A stretch of DNA of 64,000 nt, taken from positions 310,001 to 374,000 of the forward strand of contig NZ_BAABJH010000006.1 in assembly GCF_039543205.1 (NCBI RefSeq), given 5' to 3'. The translations under genes were made by a program, and so were the position numbers. Source of the stretch: Flaviramulus_B aquimarinus. GTDB taxonomy: Bacteria > Bacteroidota > Bacteroidia > Flavobacteriales > Flavobacteriaceae. Below the pieces are notes generated by a model, which saw nothing but the letters and a program-made list of their open reading frames with translations, was not told where the DNA came from and made no database searches. The first letter of the stretch is position 1. Each line of letters opens with the position of its first letter. Positions 34,250 through 43,267 of the stretch are shown here, piece by piece.

Positions 34250-34384
34250 ATGAAATCAATCATTAAAATATCAAGACACTTAAATAGCATTACTCAAGAA
34301 AATTTATTGACTAATAAACGTATTATAAATTTTCAATCTTCAAACAACTGTACTTGGAAAGGTACTAAGCGTTACGCGCACTAA
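34250..34384 (+). CDS. Short basic peptide 3 (44 aa, W-x3-KRY tail)
   Basis: Forty-four codons beginning MKSIIKISRHLNSITQENLL and ending NNCTWKGTKRYAH. The tail shares the spacing Asn-x-x-Trp, three or so residues, Lys-Arg-(Arg)-Tyr with peptides 1 and 2, but the N-terminus differs and one Cys precedes the Trp. It lies after the terminator at 34134-34162, 145 bp from the exported-protein gene, so it would need its own promoter or read-through. Reality as a gene rests on the shared tail. Confidence 0.45.
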   Translation: MKSIIKISRHLNSITQENLLTNKRIINFQSSNNCTWKGTKRYAH

Positions 34385-34454
34385 TCCGCTAGCCTAATGG
34401 TTATAGTTTTGTTTTTGTGAATGATAATTTGTATTAATATTTAAAACGATAATC

Positions 34455-34905
34455 ATGAGGCATTCAAAACTAATTCCCAAGGTGAATGTGGGGTCTATGG
34501 CTGATATTGCATTTTTATTACTTATTTTCTTTTGGTGACCACAATGGATAAACAGAATATTTACTGCTGAATGTCCTACCGGAGATTGCTATAGCATAAA
34601 ACATAAACGCTCTATTTAGTCTGTTATTATTAATAATGGTGATGATTCATGCAGTTATTGTAACCTCAAAAAAAAAAATCTTCAGACCTTCTAAAAGATG
34701 TTGTAATAGCTTTACAGAATGAAAACAAACGACTTATATACAATTTGTTGCGGTACAAAATGAATTAACAAAGGCCTACTATGAATTGCGTCAAACCTAT
34801 GATTTGAATGTGATTTGCAAAGCATGTTCTAAATAATTGTACTTAAAATAAAACAAGTAAAAGCTGCTTGTCCATTTATTCTAAGCGAAGCAGAAACAAA
34901 ATAAA
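34455..34905 (+). pseudogene. exbD: Decayed exbD (TonB-system biopolymer transport)
   Basis: The first 27 codons read MRHSKLIPKVNVGSMADIAF plus LLLIFF, the canonical ExbD N-terminus and transmembrane start. A one-base loss near 34531 then breaks the expected FFLVTT into FFW-stop (TGA at 34536). Further shifts follow: LLLNVLPEIAIA appears in another frame, VQNELTKAYYELRQTYDL near 34753-34806, and FILSEAETK just before a TAA at 34903-34905, each matching the end regions of flavobacterial ExbD. Multiple frameshifts and stops show it is not functional. No exbB, tonB or second exbD is adjacent. Confidence 0.8.
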
Positions 34906-34947
34906 TTAGTCGTTTTTAAACTATTTCTAGGATTAGCTTAAGGGAAC

Positions 34948-35355
34948 TCAATTGTAATTTTCCTTAGGAATACCATAATCTATACACACTCTTTTTCTAC
35001 CCCATTGTTTTGCTGCTTTAATATCTTCACCCATGTAAACATCAATACTTTTGATCCATCTAGAATGCATTTTGTCATTAACGATATATATGCCTTCAAG
35101 TCCTTCTATCTTAATTGGGATATTATGTCTCAAGCCTAACCGAAGTAAATCCCTTGAAACTGCAACACACTTAAGACCTGGTTTTAAACTATCTCCAAAA
35201 GCAGTAATGCTTGGATTGGAATCCGTTTGTTCAATAACCGCATTATAAGCTGTGGCTGTAACGTACAAGGAATCCCAAATATAGTCGGCTTCTATATTAG
35301 GCTCCGTTTTTTTACAACCAAAAATCACGATTAGAAAGAGTACTAAAAGTCTCAA
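34948..35355 (-). CDS. 3D-domain lipoprotein
   Basis: A 135-residue protein with a lipoprotein signal (LFLIVIFGC, lipobox Cys at residue 14). The mature part is a 3D (Asp-Asp-Asp) domain: VTATAYN, then KCVAVSRDLLRLGL, IYIVNDKMHSRW and IDVYMGEDIKAAKQWGRK. The 3D fold is the double-psi barrel of MltA/YabE-type peptidoglycan enzymes, and the conserved aspartates are those in NDKMH and IDVYMG. A membrane-anchored wall-associated role is likely; catalytic activity is not shown. Confidence 0.85.
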   Translation of the reverse strand: MRLLVLFLIVIFGCKKTEPNIEADYIWDSLYVTATAYNAVIEQTDSNPSITAFGDSLKPGLKCVAVSRDLLRLGLRHNIPIKIEGLEGIYIVNDKMHSRWIKSIDVYMGEDIKAAKQWGRKRVCIDYGIPKENYN

Positions 35356-35378
35356 AATGTTAGATTATAATAGTTTTA

Positions 35379-37382
35379 TTAGTAGTTAAGCACTTCCTTT
35401 AAAGCATCTTCAAACTTGTTTTTTGACAAATATTGGTCTTCCAGTTGTTTAGCAAAAGGAATTGGTGTTTCCATACTGGCAACCCTTTTAACGGGAGCAT
35501 CTAAATATTCAAAACAATGTTCCATAATTAAGGCTGAAACATCACTTGCAATACCTCCAAACAATGAATCTTCTTGGAGAATTATGGCTTTTCCTGTTTT
35601 TCTAACCGATTTAAAAATGGTTTCGGTATCTAAAGGTTGAAGGGTCCTTAAATCAATAACATCTGCTGAAACTTTAGGTGTAGCATCCAAAGTTTCTAAT
35701 GCCCAATGTATTGCTGCACCATAGCTTATAACAGTTATATCGTGACCTGCTTTTAGTATTGAAGCTTTTCCAAAAGGCAATGTGTAATAATCTGTTGGAA
35801 CATCTTGACGAATACTTCGGTATAAGCCTTTATGTTCAAAAAACAAAACTGGGTTTGGATCGTTTATTGCTGTTGCTAATAAGCCTTTCGCATCATAAGG
35901 AAAAGCTGGGTAAACCACTTTTAAACCTGGGGTTTTGGTAAACCAAGCTTCGTTAGTTTGCGAATGAAACGGTCCCGCAGCAACACCACCTCCACAGGGC
36001 ATTCTAATAACTACATCGGCATTTTGATTCCATCTATAATGTGACTTAGCCAAATAGTTGACCACGGGATTAAATCCAGATGTTACAAAATCCGAAAATT
36101 GCATTTCAACAACACTCTTTATGCCCGCAATAGATAATCCCATAGCGGTTTCAACAATAGCCGACTCGCAAATTGGTGTATTTCGTATTCTATCTTTCCC
36201 AAATTGCTCCACAAAACCATCTGTTATTTTAAAAGCGCCACCGTATTCTGCTATATCTTGCCCCATAATAATCAAGTCATTATGTTGCTCCAGACTTTGC
36301 CTTAAACCTTGAGAAATAGCATCAATAAATCTAATTTCATTTAAATTTGAATTATTGTTAATGTCTTGATATTCAAACTTTTTAAATACATCATTTAATT
36401 CTATGGTTTTATATGGTATAATGGCTTCTTCATTAAAAGCAACGTCTAGATGTTCGTTAATTTCGCTTACAATAGCAGCTTTTATAGAGACTTCATCTTC
36501 TTCATTTAAAATATTAATTTCTTTTAAATAAGCTTGAAAATTCATTAAGGGATCTTTCATAGCCCAATTATCCATAAGCTCTTGTGGAACATATTTTGTA
36601 CCACTGGCTTCCTCATGACCACGCATTCTAAAGGTTTTAAATTCTAATAGAATCGGTCTAGGATTATTTCGAATACTTTCAGCTAGTGCTCTAACTGTAC
36701 TATACACATCAATAATATTATTACCATCAATAATATGAGATTCCATACCATAACCTAATCCCCTATCTGCAATATCATTACAGTTATATTGTTCGCTGGT
36801 AGGTGTTGATAATCCGTATCCATTATTTTCAACACAAAATAAAACAGGTAATTGCCATACTGATGCTACATTTAATGCCTCATGGAAATCACCTTCACTA
36901 GTACCACCCTCACCAGTAAAAACAGCAGTAACTTTATTTTTATGTTTTAATTTGGAAGCTAATGCAATCCCGTCAGCAACACCCAATTGTGGACCTAAAT
37001 GCGAAATCATACCCACAATCTTATAGTGCTGTGTGCCGAAATGAAATGATCTGTCGCGCCCCTTAGTAAACCCTGATGCTTTACCTTGCCATTGTGCAAA
37101 TAATCTATAGAGTGGAATATTTCTAGTCGTAAAAACACCAAGATTTCTATGCATTGGTAATATATATTCGTCGTCATGTAAAGCCATGGTTACACCAACT
37201 GCAATAGCTTCTTGTCCAATACCAGAAAACCATTTACTTATTTTTCCTTGACGTAAAAGAATAAGCATTTTCTCCTCTATCAATCTGGGTCTTAGCATAT
37301 TCCTGTATAATGCTAATAATTTATCTGTATCTAGATCTTTTGTAGTGTATGTCATGCAGACTGAAGCTTTTGTAGTTTTCAT
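35379..37382 (-). CDS. 2-oxoacid dehydrogenase E1, fused alpha and beta subunits
   Basis: A 667-residue fusion. The alpha half (about 1-330) has the thiamine-diphosphate motif GEGGTSEGDFHEALNVASVW...VENN and the phosphorylation-loop-like region RMRGHEEASG. The beta half (about 345-667) has GQDIAEYGGAFKIT and PICESAIVETAMGLSIAG. Fused E1 of this type serves the branched-chain or a related 2-oxoacid dehydrogenase complex, decarboxylating 2-oxoisovalerate-like acids and passing the acyl group to E2 lipoate. E2 and E3 are not in the window. An alternative start is at 37355. Confidence 0.9.
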   Translation of the reverse strand: MKTTKASVCMTYTTKDLDTDKLLALYRNMLRPRLIEEKMLILLRQGKISKWFSGIGQEAIAVGVTMALHDDEYILPMHRNLGVFTTRNIPLYRLFAQWQGKASGFTKGRDRSFHFGTQHYKIVGMISHLGPQLGVADGIALASKLKHKNKVTAVFTGEGGTSEGDFHEALNVASVWQLPVLFCVENNGYGLSTPTSEQYNCNDIADRGLGYGMESHIIDGNNIIDVYSTVRALAESIRNNPRPILLEFKTFRMRGHEEASGTKYVPQELMDNWAMKDPLMNFQAYLKEINILNEEDEVSIKAAIVSEINEHLDVAFNEEAIIPYKTIELNDVFKKFEYQDINNNSNLNEIRFIDAISQGLRQSLEQHNDLIIMGQDIAEYGGAFKITDGFVEQFGKDRIRNTPICESAIVETAMGLSIAGIKSVVEMQFSDFVTSGFNPVVNYLAKSHYRWNQNADVVIRMPCGGGVAAGPFHSQTNEAWFTKTPGLKVVYPAFPYDAKGLLATAINDPNPVLFFEHKGLYRSIRQDVPTDYYTLPFGKASILKAGHDITVISYGAAIHWALETLDATPKVSADVIDLRTLQPLDTETIFKSVRKTGKAIILQEDSLFGGIASDVSALIMEHCFEYLDAPVKRVASMETPIPFAKQLEDQYLSKNKFEDALKEVLNY

Positions 37383-37480
37383 AAAAATAGCATCATTTCA
37401 TTATCAAATATACCATAAAAAGTAAATATTAATTAAAAATTTACACAAATCTCAATTAGTAAAACTTTACAATGTTTTTG

Positions 37481-37488
37481 TACATTTG
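37481..37488 (+). promoter_or_regulatory. Candidate -7 box upstream of 2OG-oxygenase operon
   Basis: TACATTTG matches TAnnTTTG and lies within TTTTTGTACATTTGTA, identical over 16 bases to the sequence at 14246-14261 upstream of the HxlR gene. A second GTACATTT lies 15 bp downstream. No clear -33 box at 19-bp spacing. Confidence 0.4.
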
Positions 37489-37518
37489 TAATACGTACAT
37501 TTCTAAACAAAAAATGAC

Positions 37519-38469
37519 ATGAATAGCATACCAAGTGTTAATTTAAAAGATTTCATTTCTAACGACCCTATTAGAAAACAAAACTTTGTAAATGCTATAG
37601 GAAAAGCTTATGAAGACATTGGTTTTGTAGCACTTAAAGGTCATTTTTTAGATGATACTTTAGTTAATAATCTATATGATGAAGTTAAAAACTTTTTTAG
37701 CCTAGACACAGAAACTAAACGCAAATATGAAATCCCAGGTATTGGAGGGCAACGTGGCTATGTATCTTTTGGGAAAGAAAGTGCTAAAGGTAAAAAAGAA
37801 GGTGACTTAAAAGAGTTTTGGCACTTTGGGCAGTATGTGGAAGATGATGAAAAACTAAAACAAGAATACCCAGAAAATGTTATTGTCAATGAGTTGCCTG
37901 AGTTTAATAAAATAGGGAAAGAAACCTATAGAATGCTTGAAAAAACAGCAAAGTATGTTCTACGAGCTTTAGCCTTACATTTAGATTTAAAAGAAACCTA
38001 TTTTGATGAATATATATATAATGGAAATTCTATTCTAAGACCTATACACTACCCGCCTATTACAGAAGAGCCTAAAGAAGCCGTTCGTGCTGCAGCACAT
38101 GGCGATATTAATTTAATTACCCTTTTAATGGGAGCTCAAGGTCGTGGATTACAAGTTCAAAATCATAAAGGTGAATGGCTTGATGCTATTGCTGAACCTG
38201 ATGAACTTATGATTAATGTAGGCGATATGTTGTCAAGACACACTAATAATAGACTAAAATCTACCATACATCGTGTTATAAACCCACCTAAGGAACTTTG
38301 GGGAACATCACGCTATTCTATACCGTTTTTTATGCACCCAATTAGCGATATGAAATTAGATGTTTTAGAAAGCTGTATAGACGATAATAGTCCAAAAGCC
38401 TTTGATGACATTACAGCAGGCGAATTTTTAAATGAACGTTTAATAGAATTAGGACTTAAAAAAGAATAA
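37519..38469 (+). CDS. 2-oxoglutarate/Fe(II) oxygenase, isopenicillin N synthase family
   Basis: A 316-residue soluble oxygenase. The iron triad is H194, D196 (AAHGDIN) and H251 (STIHRV); the 2-oxoglutarate-binding R-x-S is R265/S267 (SRYSIPFF). The N-terminal DIOX_N domain is present (GKAYEDIGFVALKGHF). Members hydroxylate or desaturate small molecules; the substrate cannot be read from sequence. First gene of a five-gene operon with an eIF1-like protein, DUF1835, a nucleoside phosphorylase and a binding-protein-like gene. Confidence 0.9.
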   Translation: MNSIPSVNLKDFISNDPIRKQNFVNAIGKAYEDIGFVALKGHFLDDTLVNNLYDEVKNFFSLDTETKRKYEIPGIGGQRGYVSFGKESAKGKKEGDLKEFWHFGQYVEDDEKLKQEYPENVIVNELPEFNKIGKETYRMLEKTAKYVLRALALHLDLKETYFDEYIYNGNSILRPIHYPPITEEPKEAVRAAAHGDINLITLLMGAQGRGLQVQNHKGEWLDAIAEPDELMINVGDMLSRHTNNRLKSTIHRVINPPKELWGTSRYSIPFFMHPISDMKLDVLESCIDDNSPKAFDDITAGEFLNERLIELGLKKE

Positions 38470-38527
38470 GTTTTGCGGTATCAGTTTGTATTAAACTAAA
38501 CTGAGACTGCGACTGTAAACTAAATAG

Positions 38528-38857
38528 ATGGATTTACAAGACCAGTTAAAAAATTTATTCCCAGATCATGTTGAAGAAGAAACGCCTTCTGAAACCAATG
38601 GTGCTCTGGGTATTTGGATGCAAGAAGATCCTATAATTTGCAAATATGAAAAACGAAAAGGTAAACCCATAACCATTCTTGAAGGTTATACTGGTGCAAC
38701 GGAAGATTTTAAAATACTATCAAAAGAAATTAAAACCAAACTCAGTGTAGGAGGTAGTTTTAAAGATGATAAAATTATTATTCAAGGGGATTACCGTGAT
38801 AAAATAATGCAGATGCTTAAAGATAAAGGATTTAATGTAAAACGTGTAGGTGGATAA
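38528..38857 (+). CDS. SUI1/eIF1-family translation factor homologue (YciH-like)
   Basis: A 109-residue protein with the SUI1 fold in its C-terminal 80 residues: RKGKPITILEGYTGATEDFK, then KTKLSVGGSFKDDKIIIQGD and a final GFNVKRVGG. Bacterial YciH-type members influence start-codon discrimination at the ribosome. The N-terminus (about 1-35) is acidic and variable. Two bases separate it from the DUF1835 gene. Confidence 0.92.
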   Translation: MDLQDQLKNLFPDHVEEETPSETNGALGIWMQEDPIICKYEKRKGKPITILEGYTGATEDFKILSKEIKTKLSVGGSFKDDKIIIQGDYRDKIMQMLKDKGFNVKRVGG

Positions 38858-38859
38858 TT

Positions 38860-39804
38860 ATGAACAAACAACCACTTCATATTACCAATGGAGGTGTCTT
38901 ATCATCTCGTCTAAATGAATTAGAAATTCAAGGCGAAAAATTAACTTGGCAAGAAATGTTTTGCGAAGGCCCTACCATAGAACAGATTCATACTACTGAA
39001 TTTATAGAACTAAGAGGGGCTTTTCTAAGCACATGTTATGATATAGAATTGGATTTAATTAAGGTTGAATCTGAGCTAGCAAAATTAAATAACGCCGATA
39101 ATATTTATTCCGAAATTGTTTTATGGTTTGAATACGATTTATTTTGCCATATAAATATGATTGCGGTAATTAGTCTTATTCAACAAAAAAAGATAAAACT
39201 TCCTTTATATTTAGTGTGTAGCGGTAGAATTTCTGGTAGTAATGATTTAAAAGGATTATCAGAACTAAACACTTCACAACTATTCAATCATTATAGAGAT
39301 AAAGTAAGATTAAATGATGAAGATATTTATTTAGCAACTACCGTTTGGGGTATTTACTGTGGTAAAGACCATAATTTACTTAAACCATTTATTGTTAAAA
39401 GTTCAAACTTTAAATATTTAAGCAACTGCTTAAAAGCACATTTAAAACGTTTTCCAGACTCCATACAAGGATTAAATACCCTTGAAAGAAACATACTTGA
39501 AATCATAAATAAATACACCATTACTTCTAAGCACCATTTACTGGGGTATGCATTGAATTATCAAGGATTTTATGGCTATGGCGACTTACAATTATCAAGA
39601 ATTATAGACCAACTTAGTATCTTTTACACTATTGAAAAAGACGTTTTAGTATTAAACAGAAAAGGTCATGAAGCTTTATTAGGGCAGCATAATTTTGCTT
39701 TAGAAATTGATAATAATATGACTTTTGGAGGTATTAAAAAAATTGATTTTCAATTCAGTAAATCAGAAAACAAACTAGTTAAAACTGTTTTAAATGCCCA
39801 TTAA
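38860..39804 (+). CDS. DUF1835 domain protein
   Basis: A 314-residue soluble protein. The N-terminal 120 residues match DUF1835 (LHITNGGVLSSRL, TWQEMFCEGPT, IVLWFEYDLFCHINMI), and the remainder is helical. The domain's biochemical role is unknown. It ends inside the next gene (11-bp overlap), implying coupled translation with the nucleoside phosphorylase. Confidence 0.85.
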   Translation: MNKQPLHITNGGVLSSRLNELEIQGEKLTWQEMFCEGPTIEQIHTTEFIELRGAFLSTCYDIELDLIKVESELAKLNNADNIYSEIVLWFEYDLFCHINMIAVISLIQQKKIKLPLYLVCSGRISGSNDLKGLSELNTSQLFNHYRDKVRLNDEDIYLATTVWGIYCGKDHNLLKPFIVKSSNFKYLSNCLKAHLKRFPDSIQGLNTLERNILEIINKYTITSKHHLLGYALNYQGFYGYGDLQLSRIIDQLSIFYTIEKDVLVLNRKGHEALLGQHNFALEIDNNMTFGGIKKIDFQFSKSENKLVKTVLNAH

Positions 39805-40663
39805 AGAATCTGAACTTATCCTAAACCCTGATGGTAGTATATATCATTTAAATTTAAAACCCGAAAACGTTTCAAAAACCATCATTTTTGTTGGTGACCC
39901 AAACCGTGTTGATGCTGTATCTAAACATTTTGATACTATTGAATTTAAAACCCAAAAAAGAGAATTTAGAACACACACAGGAACCTATAAAAGTAAACGA
40001 ATTACTGTAATTTCTACAGGTATTGGACCCGATAATATTGATATTGTTTTAAACGAATTAGATGCGCTTTTTAATATCGATTTAGTGACTAAGCAAATAA
40101 AAGATAAACTTACTTGTCTTGATATTATTAGAATAGGAACATCGGGATCCCTGCAAAAAGATATTCCTGTAGACGCTTTTCTTATAAGTACTTATGGATT
40201 AGATATTAATGGCATGCTTCATTCTTACAAAACGGACTCTATTACTAATTCGGATATTGAAAACGCCTTTATAGAACAAACCAATTGGTACAAAAATAAA
40301 GCCAGGCCAATTCTTATTAAAGGGAGCAAAAAACTAGAACAAAAGTTTGAAAGCAATAAAACACACAAAGGTATAACGGCAACAGCAGGAGGTTTTTATG
40401 GGCCACAAGGTCGTGTTTTAAGATTAGCAATTCAAGATGTTAATTTAAATTCTAAAATGGATACATTTAATTTTAAGGGGCACTGTATTACTAATTTAGA
40501 AATGGAAACTTCTGCCATTTATGGTTTATCTAGCTTGTTGGGGCATCATGCCATATCCTTAAACGCTATTATTGCGAATAGAGCTTCTGGAACATTTAGT
40601 AAAAATCCATATAAAGTTATAGAACATTTAATTACATATACACTAGGTAAAATTGTAGAATAA
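39794..40663 (+). CDS. Nucleoside phosphorylase (uridine phosphorylase family)
   Basis: A 289-residue PNP/UDP-family enzyme: IIFVGDPNRVDAVSKHF near the N-terminus, the phosphate-binding region STGIGPDNIDIVLNEL and IRIGTSGSLQKDI, and NLEMETSAIYGLSSLLGHHA, which holds the ribose-binding Met-Glu pair. It cleaves nucleosides to base and ribose-1-phosphate; the base cannot be assigned. Overlaps DUF1835 by 11 bp. Confidence 0.9.
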   Translation: MPIKESELILNPDGSIYHLNLKPENVSKTIIFVGDPNRVDAVSKHFDTIEFKTQKREFRTHTGTYKSKRITVISTGIGPDNIDIVLNELDALFNIDLVTKQIKDKLTCLDIIRIGTSGSLQKDIPVDAFLISTYGLDINGMLHSYKTDSITNSDIENAFIEQTNWYKNKARPILIKGSKKLEQKFESNKTHKGITATAGGFYGPQGRVLRLAIQDVNLNSKMDTFNFKGHCITNLEMETSAIYGLSSLLGHHAISLNAIIANRASGTFSKNPYKVIEHLITYTLGKIVE

Positions 40664-40676
40664 ACAGATTGATTTA

Positions 40677-41531
40677 ATGAAGAAAGTTAATATTGGCGGT
40701 GTGCCAGAACATTTTAATTTAGCATGGTACTTAACACTAAAAGATGGCGAATATAAAGACAAAAACATCAATTTGAGATGGCATGATTATCCAGGAGGTA
40801 CGGGCGCTATGTGCAAAGGCCTTAGGAATGGCGAGATAGATATTGCTGTTATTTTAACTGAAGGTGTTATTAAAGACATTATTGCTGGAAACCCTAGTAA
40901 AATTGTACAAACTTTTGTGCAAACGCCTTTAGTTTGGGGCGTTCATGTAGCTCATGATTCACCTTACAAAGCCATTGCAGATTTAAAAGGTACAAAAGCT
41001 GCTATAAGCAGATATGGATCCGGATCACATTTAATGGCTTACATAAATGCTGAAAATAATGATTGGAATTTAGATGATGATTTAGATTTTGAAGTTATAA
41101 AAGATTTGAATGGAGCTGTTAAAGGTCTAACTGCTGGTGATGCGGATTATTTTTTATGGGAAAAATTCACAACAAAACCTTTGGTTGACGAAGGTACATT
41201 TAGGCGTATTGGTGATTGCCCATCGCCATGGCCATGTTTCGTTATTGCTGTAAGCGAAGCGTTTATTGAATCTAACAAAGATGATTTAAAAACTATTTTA
41301 GAAATTATCAATAAAACAACCAAAGAATTTAAAGATATTCCTAGAATTGATAAAACCATTGCAAATCGTTACGAGCAACAATTAGATGATGTGAAGGAAT
41401 GGTTGAGTATTACTGAATGGTCGCAAGAATTGATTGATAAAAAAACAGTAATGAACGTTCAAAACCAATTGTTTGCATTGAACATTATTCCTAAAATTGT
41501 TGATTACCATAAATTAACTTATAAACTCTAA
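40677..41531 (+). CDS. Cytosolic substrate-binding-protein-like protein
   Basis: A 284-residue protein with the fold of periplasmic NMT1/SsuA-type solute-binding proteins: NIGGVPEHFNLAWYL, DIAVILTEGVIKDIIAG, LKGTKAAISRYGSGSHLMAY and ADYFLWEKFTTKPL. There is no signal peptide or lipobox, and no permease or ATPase is nearby, so it is probably cytosolic and may act as an enzyme or metabolite sensor rather than in transport. Last gene of the operon. Its stop codon abuts the stop codon of the convergent hutH gene with no spacing. Confidence 0.8.
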   Translation: MKKVNIGGVPEHFNLAWYLTLKDGEYKDKNINLRWHDYPGGTGAMCKGLRNGEIDIAVILTEGVIKDIIAGNPSKIVQTFVQTPLVWGVHVAHDSPYKAIADLKGTKAAISRYGSGSHLMAYINAENNDWNLDDDLDFEVIKDLNGAVKGLTAGDADYFLWEKFTTKPLVDEGTFRRIGDCPSPWPCFVIAVSEAFIESNKDDLKTILEIINKTTKEFKDIPRIDKTIANRYEQQLDDVKEWLSITEWSQELIDKKTVMNVQNQLFALNIIPKIVDYHKLTYKL

Positions 41532-43043
41532 TTAATACAACTCTCGACTATCCACGTCCAAAGATTCTATAAAATCAATAGATGCTTGAATATCATCATG
41601 CATAACCCGATCATCTTCCACAAAAGGAACATCTTGTCTGTATAAACTTAAAATAGACTCTATAAACGCTGAAGATTTTTTCGGTACTCGAAAAAATAGA
41701 GCTTGTGATGCATTAAATAACTCAATAGCTAAAATACGTTCCACATTATTCACTAAAGTATAGGCTTGTGTGGCTGCATTTGCTCCCATGCTAACATGAT
41801 CTTCTTGCCCGTTTGATGAGACAATAGAATCTACACTTGCAGGTGTTGCTAATTGCTTGTTAGCACTTACAATACTAGCAGCAGTATATTGCGGAATCAT
41901 AAAACCAGAATTCAACCCTGGATTATTCACTAAAAACACAGGCAATCCACGAAGGCCAGATACTAATTGAAATGTTCTACGCTCTGAAATATTTCCTAAC
42001 TCCGCCATCGCTATTTTAAGATAATCGAGAGCCAAAGCTAAAGGCTGTCCGTGAAAATTACCTCCAGAAATAATCAAATCGTCTTCAGAAAAAATATTCG
42101 GGTTATCAGTTACCGCATTAATTTCCGTTTTAAATGTTTTTTCAACAAATGCTAAAGTATCTTTAGTAGCACCATGTACTTGTGGCATACAACGAAACGA
42201 ATACGGATCTTGTACATGTTTCTTTTTTTGTTGGATTAATTCACTACCATCCAAAAATCCCCGTAAGCGTTCAGCTGTTTTTAGTTGTCCGTTATGTGGT
42301 CTAACCAAATGTACTAAGGCGTTAAAAGGTTCTATCCGACCATCAAAAGCATCCAAAGACATACTACCAATCAAATCTGCTAAATAGGATAATTTATAAG
42401 ACTTCAATAGCAAATACACACCATAAGCACTCATAAATTGGGTGCCATTTAAAAGAGCCAAACCTTCTTTAGACTGCAATTCTATAGCTTGCCAATTAAA
42501 ATCATTTAAAACAGTCTCTATAGCATGTTCTTTTCCTTCATATACAACATTACCCTTACCAATTAGGGGTAATGCCAAATGTGCTAATGGTGCTAAATCA
42601 CCAGAAGCCCCCAAGGAACCTTGTGTATATACAATCGGTAAAATATCGTTGTTATAAAAATCAATTAATCTATCTACGGTTTCCAATTGCACGCCGCTAT
42701 GTCCATAACTCAGCGATTGAATCTTAAAAAGCAACATGAGCTTAACAACTTTATTAGGTACGCGCTCCCCTGTTCCACAGGCATGGGACATGACTAGATT
42801 TTCTTGAAGTACGGTTAAATTTTTATTAGAAATTTTTACATTATGCAATGCACCAAAACCAGTATTAATCCCATATAAAGGTTTACTTCTTGTTTTTAGT
42901 TTAGCATCTAAATAGGTTCTACATGCTATAATCTTATCTTTAGATGTTCGGGATAGTTCGAGTTTTTTTTCATCAGAAAGTATACTATTAATAGTTCCTA
43001 AATCAAGTATTTTAGATGATATAATATGTTTCACGTTTATCAA
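41532..43043 (-). CDS. hutH: Histidine ammonia-lyase
   Basis: A 503-residue MIO-dependent lyase. The cofactor triad is A146-S147-G148 in GSLGASGDLAPLAHLAL, and YGINTGFG near residue 57 supplies the catalytic Tyr loop. It removes ammonia from histidine to give urocanate; aromatic-lyase relatives (PAL/TAL) are similar, but length and core motifs fit HAL. No hutU, hutI or hutG is in the window, so the rest of the pathway must be elsewhere. Confidence 0.93.
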   Translation of the reverse strand: MINVKHIISSKILDLGTINSILSDEKKLELSRTSKDKIIACRTYLDAKLKTRSKPLYGINTGFGALHNVKISNKNLTVLQENLVMSHACGTGERVPNKVVKLMLLFKIQSLSYGHSGVQLETVDRLIDFYNNDILPIVYTQGSLGASGDLAPLAHLALPLIGKGNVVYEGKEHAIETVLNDFNWQAIELQSKEGLALLNGTQFMSAYGVYLLLKSYKLSYLADLIGSMSLDAFDGRIEPFNALVHLVRPHNGQLKTAERLRGFLDGSELIQQKKKHVQDPYSFRCMPQVHGATKDTLAFVEKTFKTEINAVTDNPNIFSEDDLIISGGNFHGQPLALALDYLKIAMAELGNISERRTFQLVSGLRGLPVFLVNNPGLNSGFMIPQYTAASIVSANKQLATPASVDSIVSSNGQEDHVSMGANAATQAYTLVNNVERILAIELFNASQALFFRVPKKSSAFIESILSLYRQDVPFVEDDRVMHDDIQASIDFIESLDVDSRELY

Positions 43044-43267
43044 TTATCATATTTCTATCAAAAATGAGAAATCATTATGGAATACGCAAAAAAATAGCAT
43101 CAAATAAGTAAAATACTATACAATTAGCAATTATTAAAAACCAGACATCTTAAAAAACTATAAGCAAATACGATATAGGTTTATCTTCTAAAAAGTGTTA
43201 ATAATTTATCAAAAATTAAGATGATAATTTTGCAAATGTTATTTTAGCAGCAAAATAAATTTATAAA

